A stretch of DNA of 64,000 nt from Cydia pomonella (lineage: Eukaryota; Arthropoda; Insecta; Lepidoptera; Tortricidae): NCBI RefSeq assembly GCF_033807575.1, contig NC_084705.1:124001-188000 (forward strand), given 5' to 3'. The translations under genes were made by a program, and so were the position numbers. Of this stretch, positions 55,801 through 64,000 are shown in pieces. The notes beneath the pieces were generated by a model that saw only the letters and a list, made by a program, of their open reading frames with translations, did no database searches and was not told the DNA's origin. The number at the start of each line of letters is the position of its first letter. Position 1 is the first letter of the stretch.

Positions 55801-58800
55801 GTCGTCGCACACGGTGCACTTGTAGGGCGCGCGGCCCGTGTGCGTGTTGTGGTGCTCCTGCAGCTTCTGCCGCGTCAGGAACCGCTTCTCGCACACCTCG
55901 CATCTGTACAACGTGAGACACTTACTGCACTCTGCACGTACCTGTGCTGCACCATGTTGGAGTAGCGGCGGAAGGTGTCGTCGCACACGGTGCACTTGTA
56001 GGGCGCGCGGCCCGTGTGCGTGTTGTGGTGCTCCTGCAGCTTCTGCCGCGTCAGGAACCGCTTCTCGCACACCTCGCATCTGTACAACGTGAGACACTTA
56101 CTGCACTCTGCACGTACCTGTGCTGCACCATGTTGGAGTAGCGGCGGAAGGTGTCGTCGCACACGGTGCACTTGTAGGGCGCGCGGCCCGTGTGCGTGTT
56201 GTGGTGCTCCTGCAGCTTCTGCCGCGTCAGGAACCGCTTCTCGCACACCTCGCATCTGTACAACGTGAGACACTTACTGCACTCTGCACGTACCTGTGCT
56301 GCACCATGTTGGAGTAGCGGCGGAAGGTGTCGTCGCACACGGTGCACTTGTAGGGCGCGCGGCCCGTGTGCGTGTTGTGGTGCTCCTGCAGCTTCTGCCG
56401 CGTCAGGAACCGCTTCTCGCACACCTCGCATCTGTACAACGTGAGACACTTACTGCACTCTGCACGTACCTGTGCTGCACCATGTTGGAGTAGCGGCGGA
56501 AGGTGTCGTCGCACACGGTGCACTTGTAGGGCGCGCGGCCCGTGTGCGTGTTGTGGTGCTCCTGCAGCTTCTGCCGCGTCAGGAACCGCTTCTCGCACAC
56601 CTCGCATCTGTACAACGTGAGACACTTACTGCACTCTGCACGTACCTGTGCTGCACCATGTTGGAGTAGCGGCGGAAGGTGTCGTCGCACACGGTGCACT
56701 TGTAGGGCGCGCGGCCCGTGTGCGTGTTGTGGTGCTCCTGCAGCTTCTGCCGCGTCAGGAACCGCTTCTCGCACACCTCGCATCTGTACAACGTGAGACA
56801 CTTACTGCACTCTGCACGTACCTGTGCTGCACCATGTTGGAGTAGCGGCGGAAGGTGTCGTCGCACACGGTGCACTTGTAGGGCGCGCGGCCCGTGTGCG
56901 TGTTGTGGTGCTCCTGCAGCTTCTGCCGCGTCAGGAACCGCTTCTCGCACACCTCGCATCTGTACAACGTGAGACACTTACTGCACTCTGCACGTACCTG
57001 TGCTGCACCATGTTGGAGTAGCGGCGGAAGGTGTCGTCGCACACGGTGCACTTGTAGGGCGCGCGGCCCGTGTGCGTGTTGTGGTGCTCCTGCAGCTTCT
57101 GCCGCGTCAGGAACCGCTTCTCGCACACCTCGCATCTGTACAACGTGAGACACTTACTGCACTCTGCACGTACCTGTGCTGCACCATGTTGGAGTAGCGG
57201 CGGAAGGTGTCGTCGCACACGGTGCACTTGTAGGGCGCGCGGCCCGTGTGCGTGTTGTGGTGCTCCTGCAGCTTCTGCCGCGTCAGGAACCGCTTCTCGC
57301 ACACCTCGCATCTGTACAACGTGAGACACTTACTGCACTCTGCACGTACCTGTGCTGCACCATGTTGGAGTAGCGGCGGAAGGTGTCGTCGCACACGGTG
57401 CACTTGTAGGGCGCGCGGCCCGTGTGCGTGTTGTGGTGCTCCTGCAGCTTCTGCCGCGTCAGGAACCGCTTCTCGCACACCTCGCATCTGTACAACGTGA
57501 GACACTTACTGCACTCTGCACGTACCTGTGCTGCACCATGTTGGAGTAGCGGCGGAAGGTGTCGTCGCACACGGTGCACTTGTAGGGCGCGCGGCCCGTG
57601 TGCGTGTTGTGGTGCTCCTGCAGCTTCTGCCGCGTCAGGAACCGCTTCTCGCACACCTCGCATCTGTACAACGTGAGACACTTACTGCACTCTGCACGTA
57701 CCTGTGCTGCACCATGTTGGAGTAGCGGCGGAAGGTGTCGTCGCACACGGTGCACTTGTAGGGCGCGCGGCCCGTGTGCGTGTTGTGGTGCTCCTGCAGC
57801 TTCTGCCGCGTCAGGAACCGCTTCTCGCACACCTCGCATCTGTACAACGTGAGACACTTACTGCACTCTGCACGTACCTGTGCTGCACCATGTTGGAGTA
57901 GCGGCGGAAGGTGTCGTCGCACACGGTGCACTTGTAGGGCGCGCGGCCCGTGTGCGTGTTGTGGTGCTCCTGCAGCTTCTGCCGCGTCAGGAACCGCTTC
58001 TCGCACACCTCGCATCTGTACAACGTGAGACACTTACTGCACTCTGCACGTACCTGTGCTGCACCATGTTGGAGTAGCGGCGGAAGGTGTCGTCGCACAC
58101 GGTGCACTTGTAGGGCGCGCGGCCCGTGTGCGTGTTGTGGTGCTCCTGCAGCTTCTGCCGCGTCAGGAACCGCTTCTCGCACACCTCGCATCTGTACAAC
58201 GTGAGACACTTACTGCACTCTGCACGTACCTGTGCTGCACCATGTTGGAGTAGCGGCGGAAGGTGTCGTCGCACACGGTGCACTTGTAGGGCGCGCGGCC
58301 CGTGTGCGTGTTGTGGTGCTCCTGCAGCTTCTGCCGCGTCAGGAACCGCTTCTCGCACACCTCGCATCTGTACAACGTGAGACACTTACTGCACTCTGCA
58401 CGTACCTGTGCTGCACCATGTTGGAGTAGCGGCGGAAGGTGTCGTCGCACACGGTGCACTTGTAGGGCGCGCGGCCCGTGTGCGTGTTGTGGTGCTCCTG
58501 CAGCTTCTGCCGCGTCAGGAACCGCTTCTCGCACACCTCGCATCTGTACAACGTGAGACACTTACTGCACTCTGCACGTACCTGTGCTGCACCATGTTGG
58601 AGTAGCGGCGGAAGGTGTCGTCGCACACGGTGCACTTGTAGGGCGCGCGGCCCGTGTGCGTGTTGTGGTGCTCCTGCAGCTTCTGCCGCGTCAGGAACCG
58701 CTTCTCGCACACCTCGCATCTGTACAACGTGAGACACTTACGCTTACGAACAGATTACTCGCCTAGCGGGTCGCTGGCAGTGAATGTGTTAATGAACAAT

Positions 58801-61800
58801 ATCCATGCAAAGTTAACTTAGGCCTTGGACACGACATTTTTGTATTATTAACCAAATTTAAATTAATTGTATTGGGCGAAATCTGAATTTGTGGCTATGT
58901 AACACCGGTATCTATGAAATTGGCAACTACCTACCTTTTACTTCAAAATCAGTCAAATTGGACCGGGGACTCACTTGAAGTTCTTGATGCCCTGGTGCGT
59001 CTTGAGATGTAAAGCGAGGTTGGCGCGCCGGAAGAAGCACTTGCCGCACGTCAGGCACTCCAGCGGGTGCAGCTTCAAATGTGCCGTGAACGCCGCCTCC
59101 GAACCCTGGTCCACCTAGCAAATAGAAACTAATCAGTGTCATTCTTGCATGAATATACCGCCCTACTGCTGCTCAGGTCGCCTCAGCAGAGGTGTCGTGG
59201 TGCAGTGACCAACACGTCAATTTAATCCCAAATTTAAAACTTCAAGAGTTCCAGCTCGTTGTTAAATAAACGTCATAATTTCATAGCAGTTTGACGTTTA
59301 AAATGACATTTCCACCGCCTGGGCTATCAAAATGACTATCTGACTAGTTATTCATGAAATAAAACTATTTAAACGGATCATATCGCGTATAGTGAGTTTG
59401 AAATACCTACCGACATTTCGAACCCTTTTCAGCGTTCGTGGTCAACGGGTGACCCTTAATTGAGAGCTAAGAGCTAATTTACTATTATACGGTATTTCTT
59501 TGTCTACGCCGCAGATAAAGAGAGACAAATTAAGCTAGATATTTTCATTGTGTGGTCTGAAGTTATGAACGATGAATTTTCTGTGGTGCCTTATGATAAC
59601 AATACCTTGCACGTGGGGCACGTGTGGTCACTCCGCCGCCGCCGGGGCTCCGGCTTGATGATGACGGGGTGGTCTCCAGCCCGGGTACAGGGCACTGTGG
59701 ACCACGGTGTCATACCTTGCACGTGGGGCACGTGTGGTCTCTCCGCCGCCGCCGGGGCTCCGGCTTGATGATGACGGGGTGGTCTCCAGCCCGGGTACAG
59801 GGCACTGTGGACCACGGTGTCATACCTTGCACGTGGGGCACGTGTGGTCACTCCGCCGCCGCCGGGGCTCCGGCTTGATGATGACGGGGTGGTCTCCAGC
59901 CCGGGTACAGGGCACTGTGGACCACGGTGTCATACCTTGCACGTGGGGCACGTGTGGTCACTCCGCCGCCGCCGGGGCTCCGGCTTGATGATGACGGGGT
60001 GGTCTCCAGCCCGGGTACAGGGCACTGTGGACCACGGTGTCATACCTTGCACGTGGGGCACGTGTGGTCTCTCCGCCGCCGCCGAGGCTCCTGCTTAATG
60101 ATGACGGGCTTGGTCTCCAGCCCGCCCGGGTACAGGATGCTCGATGTTAGAGCTTCTTTAGAGTCTGGCAGGAGCAAAGTGTCTGTTTCTGTAAAAAATC
60201 ATATTAGTTCGGATATTAAATATTAATTGATTCAAAATTTAAGCACACGAAATAAAACATTATGTCATTAAAAAGGTAGGTATCATGCTGTAATGAATTA
60301 TATATTTGACGAATCTTTGTTACTTAAATATTTGCATAGGTATAGATCCTGAGTCATAATAGTATTTTGGTATAAAAATTCAAGAAAAAAGGAAGTCGGT
60401 CACATATAAATTAAATAGGTGTGTACCTGCGGGCGGCGCGACTGCGTCAGGCTTGTCCTCCTGCTTGATGGCGGGCGCGCGGCCGCCGGGCGGGCGGGGC
60501 GCGCGGTGCGCGTGCGCGTGCAGCAGGGCGCGGTGCGCGCGCAGCTCGGCGCGCGACGCCAGCACGGCGCGGCACAGCCCGCACGCCGCCCGCCCCGCCT
60601 CCCTGCGACACGAGCTAACCTTGACCACGCTCAACGACCACAACACTCGATACTCATTGCTGTTCCAGTGGTCTCGCGCCAATTTATAAGCATTTGCATT
60701 ATAAGCAAAAGTTTCTGTATATTTATTTATTTATTGTTCGGAGAAATAAATTGCACAAAAACAGCTATAAATTGCACAATAGTTATATATATAGATAACA
60801 AAGAGCCAATTATAGGTTCCCACCGGTAGCAACAGGTTAACAAATAATTGGTGGTTAGCACTAGATTTTTTTTTTTAACAAGGTGTTTCCACATATATTT
60901 TTAAATATTAATACTTATTATATTATATACTGAACAAAGAAACCAAAACTTATTATAAAATTGATACGTTAATCGATACAATAATATGCTATAGTATCAA
61001 TGGTTACAATTTTATGTAGTTGTTTCTTCCTGATTCCGATAGAGTTTCCTCCTCGGGAGCCCCTGTCCGGTAGCGAAATATTTAAAATATGTAGTGTAAA
61101 TTATAGAATAAAAATGAAGTAACTAACAAACAATCTGACTTCTCCGCAGTTTCATTATCGTCGCCGTCGGACAGCCAGCTCTCGCGGGCCAGCAGGTCGT
61201 AGCCCTCGGCCGCCACCTCGCGGTACATCTGCAACGTAACCGTGTTCTCTTAGTGCCACTTGTTGAAGATAGATACAAGATAGAATACTCTTTATTGGCA
61301 CACCTCAGTAAAAAGATACAAGAAAAATAAACAATTGATTAAATGTAGAGACAGACAACAGGCGGTCTTATCGCTAAAAAGCGATCTCTTCCAGACAACC
61401 TTTGGGTAGAGGAAATAGATAAGTTAATCGAAAAAGTAGGTGTTGCTAAACCGTTATGAAGCCTACATTCACACACACAATTACAGTGAATATACATACA
61501 CATATAAGGAATACAAATAAACATACATAAACATACATATAAATATATATAAAATTAACCGAAACATAGCTAAATATGACAGCAGCATGTCAGCCACAGA
61601 GTAAAAATAACTATGTACTATATAAACACTAAGGGAGAGATAAATAATGTTCTTTGAGTGATTTTTAAACACAGCAAGAGATTGAGCGCGTCTAATGCCA
61701 ACGGGTAAGGAGTTCCAGAGTCGGACAGCTTGAAAAGTAAATGAAGTGTTGTGTGTGATAATACTAATTATACTAAAACTATGCTCAAAACGACCTATCA

Positions 61801-64000
61801 CCGTAAATACCGTCACACCATTACCAGTACGACTACTCAATCTCTATTGAAACGGGAGTGAGCACTTTCCGTGCATATGTCTAAACTTTAAAGAGCCATA
61901 TGTACTGTAAAACGTTGTACGATACACGTGCGAATAGGTAATTCGCAACTCGTGTCGATTTAAAACACTCCCTTCGGTCTTGTTTTAATTTATCACCACT
62001 ACGTGTTATATTTCCTATTTTCTGCACTTGTATTGTAAATAAATATTGGGTGCCTGCCTCTCCTTCATGTATATTGGTGATCATTTTTTTTCAGGGTTGA
62101 GTAAGGTTTTAGGTTGTCCTTGGATAGGTCTTTCAAAACGATTTCAAAATGAACAGGTTTTCAATGATATTTTTTTGATACAGAAGATATTTTCTGAAAT
62201 AATCGCTCTGAAAGAATAAAAAAATGTGTCAAAAAAAATTGTGAAAGCAAAACTTAGTAATGACTTTCATTGAAAACTATGATCGTTTTTTAAGCCGTTT
62301 TTGAGTTATCGCAGTCGCGCCGCGAAGGTACTCCCTTTTGCTGACTGTACATGATGCTTACTAGTAAATAGTCCCTGTTCAAGGCAGCCTACTGTGACGG
62401 ACGGAAAACTACGGAACCCGACATTGACCATAGCCCGACATGCTCTTGGCCGGTTTTTTTAAGTCAAATGACTTGAGTGGTAGAACAGTAAAATTATTTT
62501 AAATCTCGGTATAGCATTGTAGTATAATTAACGGGACATTTTCTATTCCGTGCGGTGTTGCTATCTCGTATACATAAGTGCTTCTGCAAAGTTTTCCAAG
62601 TTTGAGGTCGTAAGCTTGAATCGATTGTATTTAAAGTTGGACATCATTTATTACAGTTAGGTTAGTGTTCAGGACATTGAATTTTTTTTTTCATGTAAAG
62701 TGTGGGCATTTTATAAATGGAACATTGTCTCAGTACAAAAGGCTCTCTAGCAACGACCCTGTCGCCGTTCAAGGGCAATTGATACTATAGTTCGTTCGCG
62801 TTAAGAATGCAGTAAAATCAGTATTGTCCGCCGGCCTAGCGATGCTCGTACCCAATCAGATCGTTCCAAATTAGAAAGTATGCCTGCAACTGGTCACTGT
62901 GAACTTGAATTTTTAATTAGGAACGATTTGATTAGTCATGAGCGTGGTTCAGCCGGCGGACAAGGATGATTTTACTGCAGTCTTAACGCGAACGTACTAT
63001 AGGCATATGAACCCGAAACATACTCGTATAGGAAGCGGTAAATTGCCATAATAAGGAAATCTGAGAACAGCGAGTGCGTCACCCATTCTCACTAACCACT
63101 GACTAATTTTATTGGAGGTGGTTGTCCTCGTCCACATTTCGGCATTAGTCTAAATTATTACCAAACAAATTAAATATTTTTAACTAAGCCAAGGGTTAGG
63201 ATTTATTATGTGAAAAATATCTACACAACTATTTTTAGTATTGTCCAAAATAAATGAAATAAATCAAGGTACAGTTGCCATTTCAAATAATTCGATACGC
63301 GAGCGGTTTACGTAACTACGAGTTCATTATTATTCAATGCTTTCTCTCGGCCATTGTGGCAGACCCAACACTTAATGACTCTCCGAGACCTCGACACACT
63401 TTAGACTCGACCGATTTGAGACCTGAGGAGAGTTCAACGTGAGAGGCTACTGTATGGTCTTTAAAGAGATAAGATACATTTTCAGTAAGAAACCAAATTA
63501 ACAACAGCTCATTTCGCTTAACTCTTGTGCATCATCCTGAACCTGGTCGGAATGCACGAAGGTTGATATTCATACAATTAATACATATTATGTAGATAAA
63601 TGTCTCTACCTACAACAACAATCCCTATACAAAGCGATATGTTCTGAAGGAACAATGGATAGTGGTGTCCTACATTTAAAGAGATGTTCTAAAATAGTGC
63701 GATAATGAAGAATGAATGTGGCCTTACCCCAGTCCAGGGCGACTCCATGTCCGGGTTGTCCTGCGCGGCGCGGCGCTCGTCAGGCTTGGCGTCGCGCTCG
63801 CGCAGCTCCGCGTACTCGGCGCCGCTGTCCGCGATCTTGTAGCTCTCGTGGATGAAGGTGGGCAGCACGAACTCGCCGTCCCGCTGCCCCGAGCCCCACA
63901 GGTACGCGTCCTTCTCGCGCGCCTCGAACGCTTCCCTCTCCGGCGTGAAGTAGTCCGCGTATATGTTGTCCCCGAAGTAGTTGTCGTTCATCATGCTCAC
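46306..64000 (-). CDS. C2H2 zinc-finger protein gene (spliced, 8 exons in window)
   Basis: Model (minus): 64000-63728, 61228-61140, 60602-60427, 60188-60046, 59114-58975, 58719-58582, 50764-50509, 46812-46306. Every junction has GT...AG and phases agree; several fingers are completed only by splicing. From the MM at 63994 the product is about 571 residues: an acidic N-terminus, finger 1, two SUMO-consensus IKQE motifs, then about 12 more fingers in a near-continuous run. Probably a nuclear DNA-binding regulator; no orthologue is recognised. Three exons carry tandem copies of themselves on their downstream side. It is not known whether exons lie beyond the window edge or which array copies are used. 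Confidence 0.85.
47042..47400 (+). mobile_element. LINE tail in zinc-finger gene intron
   Basis: The frame ends KSFSGSFKNELKKWLLMK..., stop at about 47143, like a LINE C-terminus. The 3' UTR follows with CCCGAAATGCTCTTAGG and AATAAACG near 47370. Antisense to the gene. Confidence 0.5.
47432..50508 (-). repeat. 125-bp exon-donor tandem array, 24 extra copies
   Basis: Each unit holds the last 96 nt of the 50764-50509 exon plus 29 nt containing its donor CAG/GTACGTG. Including the parent exon there are 25 donors, from 47491 to 50505. One spacing is 124, one 140, the rest 125. Copies lack a 15-nt segment (codons VRRAH) of the parent, except one copy at about 50063 that has it. No acceptor precedes the copies. 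Confidence 0.95.
50509..50764 (-). CDS. Zinc-finger gene exon 7 (parent of the 125-bp array)
   Basis: Acceptor CCGCAG then A GAC CGG. The first codons supply RDRH, the second histidine of finger 5, which confirms the joint with the 176-bp exon. Finger 6 is FVCACGAVF... with only one residue between the cysteines (variant), finger 7 is HACPTCGDKF...HVRRAH, and finger 8 begins VPCPVCKQ at the donor CAG/GTACGTG. Confidence 0.85.
50840..51450. repeat. Repeat X copies in zinc-finger gene intron
   Basis: 50840-51010 and 51140-51240 share the CGACACGAGTTGCGAAT word with 61870-62040; 51240-51450 matches 10940-11160. At least two partial copies in tandem. Confidence 0.65.
51451..52700. other. Intron sequence, nothing recognised
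   Basis: AT-rich intron of the zinc-finger gene. No frame with a known domain. Confidence 0.5.
52711..52795. repeat. Hairpin
   Basis: GCTGTAGCACCTGAACCATCA and TGGTGGCTCAGGTGCTACAGC are inverted arms with a loop of about 40 bases. Confidence 0.65.
52860..53150 (-). pseudogene. mariner-like transposase N-terminal fragment
   Basis: The frame has FEDEPITGRPPTTVTLENV, then GENRRIIYVELERELRGIG and IIHEQFSLRK, the paired HTH region of mariner transposases (GRP linker, ENRRIT-x-x-ELE, GIG). The catalytic DDD domain is absent. Lies in the intron. Confidence 0.7.
53151..54440. other. Intron sequence with one perfect hairpin
   Basis: GTGTTATTCTCAAT and its exact complement, three bases apart, lie at about 53427-53457. 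Otherwise nothing recognised. Confidence 0.5.
54447..54945. mobile_element. Possible THAP-encoding DNA element with inverted ends
   Basis: GGTACCACATTGTCGC near 54451 and GCGACAATGTGGTACC near 54927 are exact inverted words, each next to a further partial match (GTTATGAG / CATAAG). A diverged copy of the word lies at 54252. A THAP-like start is enclosed (54614-54694). No target duplication was determined. Confidence 0.45.
54614..54694 (+). pseudogene. THAP-domain N-terminal fragment
   Basis: 27 codons from ATG: MNSKVYKSCAGPHCGNTSIK then APDKVP stop. Cys9 and Cys14 with NTSIK fit the start of a THAP C2CH finger. AAG/GTACCC could be a splice donor before the stop. The remaining THAP residues (Cys, His, AVPTIF) were not found. 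Confidence 0.45.
55062..58719 (-). repeat. 176-bp whole-exon tandem array, 21 identical copies
   Basis: Exon 6 (138 nt) with its acceptor (22 nt before) and donor (8 nt after) plus an 8-nt filler AGAGTGCA repeats every 176 bp: exon copies end at 58582, 58406, ... 55062 and start at 58719 ... 55199. By eye all copies are identical. Only 38 nt separate one copy's donor from the next acceptor. 176 is not a multiple of 3, so reading through changes frame. Confidence 0.96.
58582..58719 (-). CDS. Zinc-finger gene exon 6 (first of 21 copies)
   Basis: Acceptor TTGTACAG; 138 nt. With AA from exon 5 the first codon is Lys, giving NFKCEVCEKRFLTRQKLQEH, finger 4, then finger 5 (YKCTVCDDTFRRYSNMVQH) whose last His comes from exon 7. 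Donor CACAG/GTACGTG. Joined to another copy of itself it would read MVQHR-CEVC and lose that His, so use of one copy per mRNA is more plausible. Confidence 0.85.
58975..59114 (-). CDS. Zinc-finger gene exon 5
   Basis: Acceptor TTGCTAG, 46 codons plus 2 nt, donor TTCAA/GTGAGT. Opens VDQGSEAAFTAHLKLH, which completes finger 2 begun as CPTCK in exon 4 (C-x2-C-x12-H-x3-H across the junction). Finger 3 is ECLTCGKCFFRRANLALHLK then TH. Confidence 0.85.
59606..60045 (-). repeat. 110-bp exon-donor tandem array, 4 extra copies
   Basis: Donors CAAG/GTAT recur at 60046, 59936, 59826, 59716 and 59606. Copies hold the 3' part of exon 4 from CCCGGGCTGGAG. They differ from the parent by one deleted base (ACCAAG to ACCAC) and a Gln-to-Pro change in IIKQEP. 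The last donor (GTATTGTTATC) leads into unique intron. Confidence 0.92.
60046..60188 (-). CDS. Zinc-finger gene exon 4 (parent of the 110-bp array)
   Basis: Acceptor TTTTTTACAG, 143 nt, donor TGCAAG/GTATGA. With G from exon 3 it reads ETDTLLLPDSKEALTSS and on to KPVIIKQEPRRRRRDHTCPT then CK. IKQE is a SUMO-conjugation consensus, followed by a basic run (possible nuclear signal) and the first half of finger 2. Confidence 0.83.
60427..60602 (-). CDS. Zinc-finger gene exon 3
   Basis: Acceptor TGTCGCAG, 176 nt, donor CCGCAG/GTACAC. Finger 1 is ACGLCRAVLASRAELRAHRA then LLHAH, followed by a proline/arginine-rich linker and AIKQEDK, a second SUMO consensus. Very GC-rich. Phase fits exons 2 and 4. 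Confidence 0.82.
61140..61228 (-). CDS. Zinc-finger gene exon 2
   Basis: Acceptor GTTGCAG, reads MYREVAAEGYDLLARESWLS then an acidic tail DGDDNETAE. I chose donor GAGAA/GTCAGA because it gives the 2-nt phase exon 3 needs; it is a weak donor, so this boundary is less certain. Confidence 0.7.
61268..61800 (-). mobile_element. LINE C 3' end in zinc-finger gene intron
   Basis: The frame reads HNTSFTFQAVRLWNSLPVGI then RRAQSLAVFK, the same C-terminus family as 21101-21470, then a long Y/V-rich tail and AATAAAGAGTATTCTAT end. Confidence 0.7.
61860..62045. repeat. Repeat X fragment in intron 1
   Basis: Inverse of 50840-51010: GAGCACTTTCCGTGCATATG, AACGTTGTACGATAC and ATTCGCAACTCGTGTCGATTT words. 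Confidence 0.65.
62340..62463 (+). repeat. Repeat Y-type 3' terminus
   Basis: Ends ACGGAACCCG...CTCTTGGCCGGTTTTTTT, like the ends of the repeat Y copies, but with a different internal sequence. Confidence 0.55.
62785..63001. repeat. Palindromic MITE-like element in intron 1
   Basis: CTATAGTTCGTTCGCGTTAAG / CTTAACGCGAACGTACTATAG ends, GCAGTAAAATCA, TTGTCCGCCGGC and AATCAGATCGTTCC with inverted partners: arms of about 90 bp. Confidence 0.85.
63002..63727. other. Intron 1 sequence, nothing recognised
   Basis: No element or domain identified. Confidence 0.5.
63728..64000 (-). CDS. Zinc-finger gene, first exon in window (partial)
   Basis: The frame is open at the window edge. Two adjacent ATGs at 63994 and 63991 are plausible starts (MMNDNYFGDNIYADYFTPE), giving 89 codons to donor TGGG/GTAAGG. 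The segment is rich in E, D and R without a named domain, as in many regulator N-termini. Exons beyond the edge are possible. Confidence 0.75.

Noticed and set aside
55001..58737. Repeated 132-codon and 84-codon frames over the 176-bp array
   Set aside because: These are unspliced or antisense read-throughs. They cross splice sites and change frame at each unit; only the spliced phase gives fingers.

Overview
The window looks like a gene-poor stretch of a moth or butterfly (Lepidoptera) genome. This is inferred from introns, AT-rich spacers, tRNA-derived SINEs, many palindromic MITE-like elements, non-LTR retrotransposons of several clades, and two interspersed repeat families familiar from lepidopteran genomes (one starts GGGTTCCGTAGCC, the other is bounded by CCGACTTCAAA). 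No bacterial or organellar genes are seen. Boundaries and copy counts were worked out by hand from positions; no alignment was run.

Region by region. 1-1320: right end of a Bel/Pao-type LTR retrotransposon on the minus strand (gag start, a long tRNA-Tyr-like primer binding site, an LTR). 2.4-3.0 kb and 14.2-14.7 kb: two paralogous genes for short secreted peptides in inverted (convergent) orientation, with strikingly similar promoters; between them lie nested LINE, SINE and MITE-like copies. 15-43 kb: almost entirely repeats. This includes a 5'-truncated Jockey/CR1-like LINE (22.4-23.8 kb), a pogo-like element with TA duplications (25.3 kb), a young RTE-like LINE with an 11-bp target duplication and a C-terminal C2H2 finger (26.2-28.1 kb), a 51-bp satellite with trimeric higher-order structure (29.4-30.5 kb), and more than ten hairpin elements.

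44-64 kb: one C2H2 zinc-finger gene on the minus strand fills this third. Its exons, joined by splice-site and phase logic, run 64000 (open at the window edge) -> 63728, 61228-61140, 60602-60427, 60188-60046, 59114-58975, 58719-58582, 50764-50509, 46812-46306. This gives about 571 residues with about 13 fingers and two SUMO-consensus IKQE sites. Three of its exons have been amplified in tandem with their splice donors: 110 bp x5, 176 bp x21 and 125 bp x25. An 80-bp x25 minisatellite lies in its 3' flank.

The most unusual content is this repeatedly amplified zinc-finger locus and the inverted pair of secreted-peptide genes with shared promoter architecture. The zinc-finger gene is probably a nuclear DNA-binding regulator; the peptide pair is probably secreted and possibly immune-inducible. 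Nothing in the sequence links the two loci functionally.
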